Shown here piece by piece: positions 28,675-37,934 of a stretch of DNA of 64,000 bases. Source of the stretch: Clostridium sp. JN-1. GTDB lineage: Bacteria; Bacillota; Clostridia; Clostridiales; Clostridiaceae. The stretch's first letter is position 1, and every line of letters begins with the position of its first letter. The position numbers and the translations under genes were made by a program. The stretch lies in the NCBI RefSeq assembly GCF_003718715.1, contig NZ_CP033465.1:682001-746000 (forward strand), in the 5' to 3' direction. Below the pieces are notes generated by a model that was not told the DNA's origin, did no database searches, and saw nothing but the letters and a program-made list of their open reading frames with translations.

Positions 28675-28705
28675 CATTGAAAGCTTAATCATAAAACTTT
28701 CAATG
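28675..28705. terminator. Bidirectional terminator between glf and the glycosyltransferase
   Basis: CATTGAAAG (28675-28683) pairs perfectly with CTTTCAATG (28697-28705) between convergent genes. Confidence 0.65.
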
Positions 28706-28743
28706 TATCTACAAATAATACCCATCAACAATACGAACTTTTG

Positions 28744-29760
28744 TTAATTAAATCCAAATACTTTTCTTGATAATGAATAACCTAATAGTATAATTTTCCT
28801 TCCCAATAAGCCGTTAATTTGCATAAATAAGCCCAAAAAGGATTTATTTACTTCTTTATACAAACTCTTGTTTTTAGAATTTAAATAATACCAAAGCTCT
28901 TCTTTTTTATTTAAACTTTCTTCTGTATTATCTTTTAATAAAAGTACTGTACTAATTGTCATCATCATAACCAAATATTTAATCATGTATTTACGTAAAT
29001 TTTTACACTTTATATCCATAGGATTACAACAGTCAATAATTATCTTTGTTACTTTAATTTGCTGATCAATACGCTCAATCATTACTTTTTCATTAACTGA
29101 TTGGTCCTCTCTTCCAATAAGATATCTATAAAGATCCACATTTGCATAATACATTGTTTTTACATAAGGAAGCGGCTTATATACAAAAATGTTGTCAACA
29201 TAAAACGTATGTTTAGGAAGCTCTAAATTGCATTTTTTAAGAACTTCTGTACGATAAATAACTGAGTGCATCAATATATTTTGGCTGTTTCTAAAATGCC
29301 CTAAATCATCCCATGTAAATATTTTCCCTTCTGGCATTGCAAATTTATAATTGATGCTTTTTGATTTGTGCATATTCATATTTTCATATACATAGTTTGT
29401 AATAAGCATATCCAATGATTTAGAGTTATTGATCATATTTTTTAATATATCAAGTACTTTTTTTAAGCTGCTTTTGTCAAGCCAGTCATCACTATCCAAA
29501 ACTTTAAAATATACTCCAGTTGAATATCTAAGGCCTGTATTTACTGCATCACCATGGCCGCCGTTTTCTTTATGTATTGCATGTATTATATTAGGATATT
29601 TTTTTTCATATTCATCAGCAATTGCTGAAGTACTATCACTAGAACCATCATCTATAATTAAAATTTCTAAATCCTGGCTTCCAATCAGCAGTGAGTCTAT
29701 TGCTCTATTCATATAGTCTGCTGAATTGTAACAAGGTATTGCTACAGTAAGAACTTTCAT
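28744..29760 (-). CDS. Family 2 glycosyltransferase
   Basis: A 338-residue GT-A glycosyltransferase. VAIPCYNSADYMNRAI and ILIIDDGSSDST form the nucleotide-sugar site, NGGHGDAVNTG follows, and the metal-binding DxD is VLDSDDW. No C-terminal membrane helix is obvious, so it likely works at the inner face of the membrane. It starts immediately after the stop of the PAP2 gene (TAA then ATG), with its AGGAGG inside that gene, so the two are translationally coupled. Sugar and acceptor unknown. Confidence 0.9.
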   Translation of the reverse strand: MKVLTVAIPCYNSADYMNRAIDSLLIGSQDLEILIIDDGSSDSTSAIADEYEKKYPNIIHAIHKENGGHGDAVNTGLRYSTGVYFKVLDSDDWLDKSSLKKVLDILKNMINNSKSLDMLITNYVYENMNMHKSKSINYKFAMPEGKIFTWDDLGHFRNSQNILMHSVIYRTEVLKKCNLELPKHTFYVDNIFVYKPLPYVKTMYYANVDLYRYLIGREDQSVNEKVMIERIDQQIKVTKIIIDCCNPMDIKCKNLRKYMIKYLVMMMTISTVLLLKDNTEESLNKKEELWYYLNSKNKSLYKEVNKSFLGLFMQINGLLGRKIILLGYSLSRKVFGFN

Positions 29761-30420
29761 TTATACCTCCTGATTAATAAAGTTAAGCGTTTTATAAAGC
29801 TGAAAATGTAAAGATAGCTGCCATGTTAATTCAGCCAACATAACTCCTCCTAAAACATCAGCTATAACATGTTGTTTTGTTGTTAATGTTGAAATACATA
29901 TCATTATTGCCATAAATAAAGAAAAACATCGATACCATGCAGGAACAGCTTTACAATTTCGCAAACCAGCAAAACAATACCAACTAACCAAACAATGAAT
30001 TGATGGAAAAAGATTATTTGCTGGATCTATAGTATATAGAAATCTAAGCATGTCCGCAAAAATACCTGATGCAGTTATATCGGGTCTTACGTTAGTTGTA
30101 GGAAATACAATATATATAATACCACATATTAATTTTCCTAATAAATCTGCCGCTAAAAAACGATAGCAATGATCTTTACTTATGTTACTGATTAATATAT
30201 AATTAACAATCCAAAAAACATAGCTTCCAAAATAAATCACTACAAATATTGGGATTACTGGAATCCTATTATCATAGTATGATGTTAAATTATGAAAAAT
30301 TCTATTTCTATAAAACAAGCGTGCCCCTAAATATATAGAAAAATTAACAATCACACATAAAATCAAAGGTTTAATGGAATAACTTGGTATAAAATTATAT
30401 ATCTTTTTCATTATTTTCAT
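29761..30420 (-). CDS. PAP2-superfamily membrane phosphatase/transferase
   Basis: A 219-residue protein with about five membrane segments and the PAP2 signature: LFPSIHCLVSWY near 140 (motif 2) and KQHVIADVLGGV near 188 (motif 3). It resembles the inositolphosphotransferase-like branch more than undecaprenyl-diphosphate phosphatases. With the coupled glycosyltransferase it probably handles a lipid-linked intermediate (inference). The 294-base gap upstream (30421-30714) is AT-rich and contains no gene. Confidence 0.82.
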   Translation of the reverse strand: MKIMKKIYNFIPSYSIKPLILCVIVNFSIYLGARLFYRNRIFHNLTSYYDNRIPVIPIFVVIYFGSYVFWIVNYILISNISKDHCYRFLAADLLGKLICGIIYIVFPTTNVRPDITASGIFADMLRFLYTIDPANNLFPSIHCLVSWYCFAGLRNCKAVPAWYRCFSLFMAIMICISTLTTKQHVIADVLGGVMLAELTWQLSLHFQLYKTLNFINQEV

Positions 30421-30714
30421 CTTTCTTAACTATTTTTTTAAAAGAATAATATATTTAAATAATTATCTGTCTTTAATGAACAATCATTTCTTACATTAAC
30501 CGTATGTTGAAATAATTGTTAGTTTTTTCATATAAGATCAGCTTATTTTAAGTATAATGTTTTACATTATACTAAGTCAATATATTAACTGCCCTTTTAT
30601 AAGAAGTTTTCTAATTGTTCATTATTAACAATACCATAATTTAAATAGAGTACCATGATGAACATGCATATCAATATCTATGAGTGGGAAAAATAAAAAC
30701 GAGGTGATAACATA

Positions 30715-30975
30715 ATGAAAAAGATTGGTGTAGAAAAAGGATTATCTAGGATTGCAGACTATTTAAATACTGAGGGATATTCAGTAGAAATTCTTGGCGA
30801 AAATCTTGAGAGTGATGCTTTAAGGTGTAAAGATTTAGATGTAATTGTTGCAGCAGATTATAATAAAGATATGATGGGCTTTAGTGATACTTCCACAAAA
30901 GTCCCTATTGTCAATGCTAGTGGTTTAACAGGAGAAGAAATAAAGAATATGATTCAGCAAAAAACTACTGAGTAA
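30715..30975 (+). CDS. UPF0180 family protein (YkuS-like)
   Basis: An 86-residue protein with the family pattern: IGVEKGLSRIADYLNTEGY at the N-terminus, a VIVAADYNKDMMG stretch and PIVNASGLTGEEI. Typical length for UPF0180. Function unknown. GAGGTGATA lies before the ATG. Confidence 0.88.
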   Translation: MKKIGVEKGLSRIADYLNTEGYSVEILGENLESDALRCKDLDVIVAADYNKDMMGFSDTSTKVPIVNASGLTGEEIKNMIQQKTTE

Positions 30976-30992
30976 TAAATTAATTAATGATT

Positions 30993-31032
30993 AAAAATAG
31001 GATTAAGGACTAAATTCTTTAATCCTATTTTT
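30993..31032. terminator. Bidirectional terminator after ykuS-like gene
   Basis: AAAAATAGGATTAA (30993-31006) pairs perfectly with TTAATCCTATTTTT (31019-31032), serving both this gene and the convergent amidase gene. Confidence 0.85.
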
Positions 31033-31042
31033 ATTTAAATTC

Positions 31043-32209
31043 TTAATCATTTACATGTATAAAGAAAAATCTTATATCCTTGTTTCCCCAGCCTAAGTCC
31101 CAGGGAACATGATACCTATCTGTTGTATGAGAGTTAACTAATGGATAGTTATGTGTGTCAAAGCCTGTTATTATTGCAAAATGATCTATGTTTCCTCTTC
31201 CCTTTTCATAAGCTATTAAGTCTCCAACTTGTAAACTGTTAAGTATTTCATCTGACATGCGGTGTGAATTTGTCAGCTGATTGTAAGTACCAACCTTTAT
31301 AATTCTTCCTCTTCCACTATATAATAAATAACTTTTAAGACCATCTGCATTTGACCAAGCTCTACTGCTAGGATGCCATGTATCATTAATCTTTAATGAG
31401 CCGCCCTGCTTATCACCTAGGACTTGAGAAATAAAGTTAGTACAATCACCACCTGCTCCATTATAATCTTGATATTTTTTATTATATTTAAAGTCATTAC
31501 TACTTCCCCAAGCTGCACCGCAATATTTATCAGCATAAGCTACTGCATTTTCTCTATTATAATGGTTTCTACTGCTTTTAACCAAAGTACTATTGATTTT
31601 ACTTATAAAGTTCGAAGTCATATCAAAAATATTTTGTGATGATGCATATTTGTTATCAGCGTTATTGGCATAAAGTTGTAATGAGTCTTCAAAGCAGTCA
31701 GTATACCAATCACTAAGTATCAGCCATTTTTGGTTTTTGTTAATTAAACTAACAGTATGTCGTATACCCACTCCAAATGGATTTATTGAATTAGCCTGGT
31801 CCCCTTTATAATTATAATCAAATTTGTAACTTTCAATAAGACTTAATCTCAGTGCGTTTCCGGAACGTCTAACTTTTTTAATGTTAATATTAGATTTAAT
31901 ATTTTGAAATTCTATGTTTTTTTGACTAGACCAATCCTTTAAATATTTAACTCTTTTTATTTCGTGATCTAATGCATATTTACCACTTGGTTTGGATGTA
32001 TCATAACAATCACTTAATGTTGAATAATCACCTGTTTTAAGAGCATTTGATCGAATATCATATATTTTTTGTAATTCAGAACTTATATCACTGTCACTTA
32101 TATGTTTATTAGAATCATATGCTGAGGTTTTATAAAGCGGTGTTATTAAAAAAATAAGTATCAAAACTATGGATATAAGTTTAAATTTTGTATATTTCAA
32201 TTTCAACAT
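31043..32209 (-). CDS. Secreted amidase-domain protein
   Basis: A 388-residue exported protein. The signal peptide has a basic start (MLKLKYTKFK) and a hydrophobic core ISIVLILIFLITPLY. A SnoaL/NTF2-like N-terminal region follows, then a putative NlpC/CHAP-like amidase domain from about 230: GGDCTNFISQVL supplies the catalytic cysteine and HFAIITG the histidine. I use ATG 32209 because AGGGGGG is just upstream; the in-frame ATG 32233 precedes that site. Probably a cell-wall or peptide amidase outside the cell. Confidence 0.82.
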   Translation of the reverse strand: MLKLKYTKFKLISIVLILIFLITPLYKTSAYDSNKHISDSDISSELQKIYDIRSNALKTGDYSTLSDCYDTSKPSGKYALDHEIKRVKYLKDWSSQKNIEFQNIKSNINIKKVRRSGNALRLSLIESYKFDYNYKGDQANSINPFGVGIRHTVSLINKNQKWLILSDWYTDCFEDSLQLYANNADNKYASSQNIFDMTSNFISKINSTLVKSSRNHYNRENAVAYADKYCGAAWGSSNDFKYNKKYQDYNGAGGDCTNFISQVLGDKQGGSLKINDTWHPSSRAWSNADGLKSYLLYSGRGRIIKVGTYNQLTNSHRMSDEILNSLQVGDLIAYEKGRGNIDHFAIITGFDTHNYPLVNSHTTDRYHVPWDLGWGNKDIRFFFIHVND

Positions 32210-32422
32210 AATTTCCCCCCTAAGATTTAACATTGCTATTTTTAAAGCTTTTATAAATATATAATTAGAAGTTTATTATAAAATCATGCAATGAATATGT
32301 TACCAGCTGCAATATTAATAACAAATGATTAATTTTGCAAAAAGTTTTTATTTGCAATTGTAACAAATTAGAAGTAAGTGCATAAAATAAAGTGATTGTA
32401 ATATTTGATTTTGGAGGTAATT

Positions 32423-32965
32423 ATGCATTTTGAAAATTATGAGTGCCCTTTTTTAGATTATGATTATGAAGATATGTATAGACAGCAGCAGCAACAGCCT
32501 AGAAGAAGAGCTATAGCAAATATAACAGGAGGACCATTAGCCCCTAATATAAGAGGTACTGTAACATTTACAGATGTAAGAGGTGGAACTGAAGTTTCTG
32601 TAGAAGTTAATGGACTTCCACCATATAGACGTGGAGGAGGAGGCAGACCACAAGTTGGACCTTTTGGATTCCACATACATCAAAATGGTAATTGCAATCC
32701 AGGTACGCCTAGGGAACCATTACCTAGTACAGGGGAGCATTGGAATCCAACTAATCAACCTCACGGCAATCATGCAGGTGATTTTCCAGTTCTATTTTCA
32801 AATAATGGATATGCTAGGATGACATTTTTTACAAACAAGTTTAGAGTTGGTCAAGTTGTAGGCAGGTCCGTAGTAATACATGAAAGTCCGGATGATTATA
32901 GGACACAGCCAGCAGGGGCATCTGGTAGAAAACTAGCATGCGGTGTTATTAGATGGATGAGATAA
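32423..32965 (+). CDS. sodC: Cu/Zn superoxide dismutase-like protein
   Basis: A 180-residue SodC-type protein. The metal ligands are visible in GFHIHQNG, GEHWN, HGNHAGD and VVIHES, and the disulfide cysteines in NGNCNPG and LACGV. The N-terminus is acidic, Gln-rich and lacks a signal peptide. The usual arginine three residues before the last cysteine (RLACG) reads KLACG, with R one residue earlier. GGAGG at 32413 selects ATG 32423. Monocistronic. It probably protects against superoxide, but activity is uncertain given the arginine shift. Confidence 0.85.
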   Translation: MHFENYECPFLDYDYEDMYRQQQQQPRRRAIANITGGPLAPNIRGTVTFTDVRGGTEVSVEVNGLPPYRRGGGGRPQVGPFGFHIHQNGNCNPGTPREPLPSTGEHWNPTNQPHGNHAGDFPVLFSNNGYARMTFFTNKFRVGQVVGRSVVIHESPDDYRTQPAGASGRKLACGVIRWMR

Positions 32966-33017
32966 ATATACTTATTATTGAAAAGTTTAAGAAACATTAA
33001 AAATAATTTTATAAAAT

Positions 33018-33044
33018 AATTGCATTGGTATATCCGATGCAATT
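33018..33044. terminator. Bidirectional terminator between sodC and hemerythrin
   Basis: AATTGCAT (33018-33025) pairs with ATGCAATT (33037-33044), with GG/CC inside, followed by ATTTTT. Confidence 0.75.
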
Positions 33045-33068
33045 ATTTTTGAATTAAAGTGAATATAG

Positions 33069-33476
33069 TTAAGATAAGGTTCTGCTGTATCTAGCATAGT
33101 CCATATCCCTAGATAGTATGTGTCCAGATATCCATTTTATGAAAAATTCTAATATTCCCATTAAATATTTATCTTGATCTTCGTCTATTTCATCAAAATT
33201 TATATCTCTAAGCTTTTTAATAAATCCCTCATGCTGTGCTTTATGACTAACGAATTTTTTGTAACCTATATCTAATAAGTACTTTTCTTCCGTAGAAAAG
33301 TGATATTCACAATAATCTAGTAACTCATTTAAGATTTCTACTACTCTATCATATTTATCTAAAATCATATCATTTTTTAAAAGAGCATAAGATTTATTTG
33401 CTATTCTAAATAACTCTTGATGCTGTTCATCTATGGTTTTTATTCCAGTTTCATATTCCTTTTTCCATTGAAACAT
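33069..33476 (-). CDS. Bacteriohemerythrin
   Basis: A 135-residue oxygen-binding di-iron protein. All expected ligands are present: H in DEQHQELF, H and E in EYHFSTEEKYL, two H in SHKAQHEGF, and H and D in HILSRDMDY. I choose ATG 33476, 7 bases after GGGGG; ATG 33482 is too close. It may buffer O2 or deliver it for sensing in an anaerobe. Confidence 0.92.
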   Translation of the reverse strand: MFQWKKEYETGIKTIDEQHQELFRIANKSYALLKNDMILDKYDRVVEILNELLDYCEYHFSTEEKYLLDIGYKKFVSHKAQHEGFIKKLRDINFDEIDEDQDKYLMGILEFFIKWISGHILSRDMDYARYSRTLS

Positions 33477-33621
33477 ATACATACCCCCATTAACAAATTA
33501 TATTAAATTTTCCTTACAATATAAGTATAACAAAATAAAGAAATAAGTCAATAATAATTATTATATAATTATTATTTTAAGTTATATTAATATAATTAAG
33601 TTAAAAGGTAATTGGCAAAAT

Positions 33622-33658
33622 AAAAAATCCTATGTTTATTAAAATCATAGGATTTTTT
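33622..33658 (-). terminator. Terminator of the spore protein gene
   Basis: AAAAATCCTATG (33623-33634) pairs with CATAGGATTTTT (33646-33657); T-runs on both sides. Confidence 0.8.
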
Positions 33659-33663
33659 ATATG

Positions 33664-33870
33664 CTATTTATCTACTAACTTTTTTTCAAATGCTTCTACC
33701 ATTTTTTTAGTCATTAATCCACCAACTGGTCCTCCAATATAACCGTTTAATTTTGAAGCTCTATTTCCCTTATAGCTATCATTAAGTTCCATTCCAAATT
33801 CGTTTTCATATTTTGTTTTTAATTTATCAAGTTCATCTTTTGCCTCTGGAACTAAAGGTCTTCTACTCAT
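33664..33870 (-). CDS. Alpha/beta-type small acid-soluble spore protein
   Basis: A 68-residue SASP that coats spore DNA. It has the germination protease region around NEFGMEL and the conserved C-terminal signature NRASKLNGYIGGPVGGLMTKKMV. GGAGGTG lies before the ATG. Normally transcribed in the forespore by sigma-G. Direct evidence that the organism sporulates. Confidence 0.95.
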   Translation of the reverse strand: MSRRPLVPEAKDELDKLKTKYENEFGMELNDSYKGNRASKLNGYIGGPVGGLMTKKMVEAFEKKLVDK

Positions 33871-34087
33871 AATATTACACCTCCACTTCAGTATTAGTGT
33901 TGTACTTTTATGTAGAGATATACTTAGTAATTTAATATTTCCTTGTTAATATTAAGTTTTTTTGTCATCATGAAATTTGGAAAATTGAAGATAAATATGC
34001 ATATTTCTAGAATGTATCGATACATTTGAGCTTTATAAATTAAATAATATAATTAATTTATAAGTAAAATAGATAAGGGGTGTAGTC

Positions 34088-34957
34088 ATGGCAAAGTATG
34101 AATTAAACAAAAATTTAGCCCAAATGCTTAAGGGCGGAGTAATTATGGATGTAGTGGATGCTAAACAAGCTGAAATTGCTGAAAAAGCAGGAGCTTGTGC
34201 GGTTATGGCACTTGAAAAGGTACCAGCAGATATAAGAAAACAAGGTGGAGTTGCAAGAATGTCAGATCCTAAGATGATAAAGGAGATAAAAGCGGCAGTT
34301 TCAATTCCAGTTATGGCAAAGGTTAGAATAGGACATTTTGTTGAAGCTGAGATACTTCAAGCTATTGGAATTGATTTTATAGATGAAAGTGAAGTTTTAA
34401 CACCTGCAGATGATAAATATCATATAGATAAGACAAGCTTTGATGTTCCTTTTGTATGTGGTGCGAGAAATTTAGGTGAAGCATTAAGAAGGATAGGGGA
34501 AGGGGCAGCAATGATAAGAACTAAAGGAGAAGCAGGAACAGGCGATATAGTTCAAGCTGTTACTCACATGAGATGCATAATGGATGAAATGAGAAAAGTT
34601 AAGAATTCACCAAAGGATGAACTTATGACATTAGCTAAAGAAATTGGAGCACCTTTTAACCTTGTAAAGTACGTTTGGGAAAATGGAAAGCTTCCAGTAG
34701 TCAATTTTGCTGCTGGTGGAGTTGCTACACCTGCCGATGCAGCACTCATGATGAAATTGGGGGCTGAAGGAGTATTTGTTGGATCAGGAATATTTAAGTC
34801 AGGAGATCCTGAAAAAAGGGCTAAAGCAATAGTTATGGCAGTAACTTATTACAATGATTCAAAGATTATAGCAGAAGTTTCAGAAGATCTTGGTGAGCCA
34901 ATGGTTGGAATAAATTGCAGTGAATTAACTAACAGATTTGAAGAAAGAGGCTGGTAA
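34088..34957 (+). CDS. pdxS: Pyridoxal 5'-phosphate synthase, PdxS subunit
   Basis: A 289-residue PdxS/Pdx1. It condenses ribose 5-phosphate, glyceraldehyde 3-phosphate and ammonia to PLP. The catalytic lysines lie in MAKVRIGH (about K80) and in the [10 protein letters not shown] region. The barrel ends with [17 protein letters not shown] and [17 protein letters not shown] precedes the ATG, and pdxT starts one base after the stop. Confidence 0.97.
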   Translation: MAKYELNKNLAQMLKGGVIMDVVDAKQAEIAEKAGACAVMALEKVPADIRKQGGVARMSDPKMIKEIKAAVSIPVMAKVRIGHFVEAEILQAIGIDFIDESEVLTPADDKYHIDKTSFDVPFVCGARNLGEALRRIGEGAAMIRTKGEAGTGDIVQAVTHMRCIMDEMRKVKNSPKDELMTLAKEIGAPFNLVKYVWENGKLPVVNFAAGGVATPADAALMMKLGAEGVFVGSGIFKSGDPEKRAKAIVMAVTYYNDSKIIAEVSEDLGEPMVGINCSELTNRFEERGW

Positions 34958-34958
34958 G

Positions 34959-35525
34959 ATGAAAATAGGTGTACTTGCATTTCAAGGAGGGGTAGTAGAG
35001 CATATAAATCATTTAAAATCATTAAATTATGATGCAGTTGAAGTAAAAAGATGCGAAGATTTAGATAATCTCGACGGCATCATACTTCCAGGGGGTGAAA
35101 GCACAACTATTGGCAAGTTACTCAAAAAAACAGGAGTTTTTCAAAAACTAAAAGAAAAAATAATAGATGGTCTTCCAGTATGGGGAACGTGTGCAGGAAT
35201 GATACTTTTAGCTAAAGACATTGAAAATGATTCAGCGAGATATATGCAAGTAATGGATATAACAGTTAGAAGAAATGCATACGGAAGTCAAGTTAATAGT
35301 TTTTTAGCAAAAAAAGTTATTAATGAAGTTTGTGATGAGGAAATACCTCTAGTGTTCATAAGAGCTCCTTACATAACCAAAGTAAATGAAAATGTAAAAG
35401 TGTTGTGTAAAGTCAATGAGAATATAGTTGCAGTAAGAGAAAATAATATGCTTGCAACTTCATTTCATCCTGAACTAACTGGCAATTTAAAATTTCATGA
35501 ATATTTTATCAATATGTGTAAGTAG
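34959..35525 (+). CDS. pdxT: Pyridoxal 5'-phosphate synthase, glutaminase subunit PdxT
   Basis: A 188-residue class I glutamine amidotransferase supplying ammonia to PdxS. The triad is C78 in WGTCAGM plus H and E in SFHPELT; the oxyanion region is ILPGGESTT. I start at ATG 34959, with AGAGG near the end of pdxS upstream; the longer frame back to 34938 lies within pdxS. Confidence 0.96.
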   Translation: MKIGVLAFQGGVVEHINHLKSLNYDAVEVKRCEDLDNLDGIILPGGESTTIGKLLKKTGVFQKLKEKIIDGLPVWGTCAGMILLAKDIENDSARYMQVMDITVRRNAYGSQVNSFLAKKVINEVCDEEIPLVFIRAPYITKVNENVKVLCKVNENIVAVRENNMLATSFHPELTGNLKFHEYFINMCK

Positions 35526-35578
35526 TAATGATCATAATCCTATGAACTTAGTTTTTCAGGTTCAATAAAATAGCTTAG

Positions 35579-35676
35579 GGGGCTGTTGCACTAAGAGTAA
35601 TTTATACAATATGTTGTACTGATTTTTGATTTGCAAAACAACATATTGTATGTAAATTACTTAATGCAACAGTCCC
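35579..35676. repeat. 98-bp foldback element (MITE-like)
   Basis: Arms of about 38 bases, starting GGGGCTGTTGCA (35579) and ending TGCAACAGTCCC (35676), are reverse complements with a few mismatches and indels, around a 20-base loop. GGG(G/A)CTGTTGCA ends recall IS terminal repeats, so it may be a non-autonomous element. TTA flanks both sides. It may also end pdxST transcription. Confidence 0.75.
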
Positions 35677-35775
35677 TTACTTTATTATTAATAAAATAGT
35701 ATTGAAAATAATTTGAGAAAGGAATAATATAATATTATGGATTACAATTGTAATTAAGCTTTAGGAGGAATATTT

Positions 35776-36147
35776 ATGTCAAACATACCTAAAATATCTG
35801 AAGCCGAGTGGGAAGTAATGAAAATTATATGGAGCAAAAATCCTTGCTCGGCAAACGAAATAATAAAACAATTGGAAGATAGTACAAGTTGGAAACCTAA
35901 AACAGTTAAATCACTTATAAGCAGGCTTTTAAAGAAAAATATAATTGGATTTAATGAAGAAGGCAGAACTTATTATTATTATCCTTTATTTGATGAAAAA
36001 GAGTGTGTAAGACAGGAGAGCAGTTCTTTTATTAAAAGAGTATATAATGGTGCTGCTAAGAATATGTTATTAAATTTCATAGAAGACAATAAATTGACAG
36101 AAGAGGATTTAGACGATTTGAGAAAAATATTAAATGATAAGGATTAG
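35776..36147 (+). CDS. BlaI/MecI/CopY-family repressor
   Basis: A 123-residue winged-helix repressor: ISEAEWEVMKIIWSKNPCSANEII at the start, the recognition helix TWKPKTVKSLISRLL-like segment, and EEGRTYYYYP wing. These proteins are inactivated by proteolysis triggered by a partner M56 membrane peptidase, here the next gene. AGGAGG precedes the ATG. Likely controls its own operon and possibly the subtilase downstream. Confidence 0.9.
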   Translation: MSNIPKISEAEWEVMKIIWSKNPCSANEIIKQLEDSTSWKPKTVKSLISRLLKKNIIGFNEEGRTYYYYPLFDEKECVRQESSSFIKRVYNGAAKNMLLNFIEDNKLTEEDLDDLRKILNDKD

Positions 36148-36152
36148 AAATT

Positions 36153-37639
36153 ATGTTTAAGTTTATTATTTTATATAAATGGGTTTTATACCTATCATTT
36201 TTAACTAGTTTTTGATAATATTTTTCTTTATTATTAAGAAAATTTTAAAACAAAGACTGAGAATAGAAGTTCAATATGTTATTGGAATTTTGATTTTAAT
36301 AAGACTTATTGTACCAGCTCTGCCTAAGAGTTCACTTAGCATATTCAATGTAATACCATTTTACTTAAATAGACCTCCTGTTGAATCAGCAATAGACAAA
36401 TTTGATTATGATCAGTATCTTACTGAGAGTACAGATGAAAAAAGTGTAGATAATACTAAAGACAATGGTAATTATAGATATTTAAATCCAAATATTATCA
36501 TGGATACTTTCAATATACCTGAATCATATATACAAGTAATATTTAAAATATGGTGTGCAGGTTTTATTTTGGGCATGGTGTATATTTTTATGTCATATGC
36601 AGCATGTTTAAAAAAAGTAAATAAATATACAAATGTAAAGGACAAAAGAGTTATTGACATATTACAGAAGTGTAAGAGTAATATGAATATTAAAAAGGAT
36701 ATTAATGTTGTACAAGGGTTGAATATAAAGAGCCCAGCAATTTTTGGTATGTTTAAACCTAAGATATTAATGCCATTAGCTGTAATTAAAAATATGGATG
36801 ATGATGATATTAAAAATATATTTTTACATGAACTTTCACATTATAAGAAAAAAGATATTTTAGTAAATTATGTTATCAGAATAACTAGAGTAATTTATTG
36901 GTTTAATCCTATCATATGGTATTTCACAAATGAAATGAAAAAGGATATGGAATTGTCCTGTGATTCTATAGCTCTTAACTATATAGAATCTGAGAAGACC
37001 AAAGAATATGGATATGCTATGATAGACCTCATAAAATACTCAAAGTTTGTTAAAAAATCTAGAGTAAATATGGCAGTTGGCATATCTGTAGATGCTAAAT
37101 ATATGACCAAAAGAATTAGCATGATAAAGAAATTTGAAAGAATTTCACCTAAGGCCATTGTAAGCTCCATAATTGTATTCTGCTTTTGTATATTAATTAT
37201 GCTTACTGAAGCAAAAATAAACAATGTATTTTCACAAGGTACGTTAAATAAACAGATAACATCCAAATATGTAGTAGATGAACTTGGGGTAAATAGAATA
37301 GAGGATAATACAAGTTATCCTTACGAATGTGATCATGATGCTTTGGGAAGTTGGAAATCTGTAGATATTGTTGATAATATAGCTGATTTCAAAAAAGATA
37401 AGAGACAGTGGAAAAGTAACATGTATATAAAAGAAATTAAATTTTTTAATGGAGGTACTACAGATAAAAGTTGGTTAACGTGGACAAAAGGAATTGTAGT
37501 TAATAAAAGTGATAAACTTTCTAGTGAATATGTAATAAAAAATGTAGATGGACAAACTTATATGTTTTTCCAGTGGAAAAGTGGAGACTATGCTTTTGGA
37601 TGCAGAAAACCAATTTACTATGTTTTGAAAAAGGTTTAA
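36153..37639 (+). pseudogene. BlaR1/MecR1-type M56 peptidase, frameshifted near the N-terminus
   Basis: The ATG at 36153, with AAGGA upstream, opens the expected first membrane helix (MFKFIILYKWVLYLSFLTSF) but hits TGA at 36213. The following frame (from 36212) continues with IIFFFIIKKILK and the rest of the protein: zinc motif HELSHYKKKD near 200, the second-helix DMELSCDS, and a C-terminal extracellular domain with TWTKGI and YMFFQWKSGDY. Adding one T to the T5 run at 36209-36213 restores one frame. This may be phase variation, a recent mutation or a sequencing slip. A product from TTG 36212 is possible but would lack the first helix. Confidence 0.8.
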
Positions 37640-37679
37640 ATATAGAGTTTGCAGCTTGAAAGTTAAATTATACAGATCA

Positions 37680-37863
37680 TATAATGACGAATTTCATCAT
37701 CATAAAAACTTTTAATAAGTCTAAAGCTTGGTATTTTGAAAACCTAAAGAAACTTAGATAAACTCGTACCTCAGACATATCTAAGTTTCTAAGGTTTTCT
37801 AAAATACCTCACTAAGACGTATTTATAAAAGTTTTTAAGTATAATTTCAAATTTGTCATTATA
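37680..37863. repeat. Long imperfect palindrome, family member 1
   Basis: The ends TATAATGAC and GTCATTATA and most of the roughly 85-base arms are complementary, including AAAACTTTTA, GTATTTT and GAAACTTAGATA blocks, around the apex AACTCGTACCTCAGACA. It shares both arms and apex with the element at 63349-63559, in opposite orientation. It fills the 295-base gap between the M56 gene and the subtilase. Confidence 0.8.
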
Positions 37864-37934
37864 TTTCATGTATAAGTTTAAATTTCAATTAGAAACGCTA
37901 TAAAAATTAATTATGGATAGAAGGAGAATTAAAG

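Noticed and set aside
33904-34087. Riboswitch or PdxR site upstream of pdxS
   Set aside because: No conserved riboswitch pattern, and no adjacent pdxR; only AT-rich DNA is seen.
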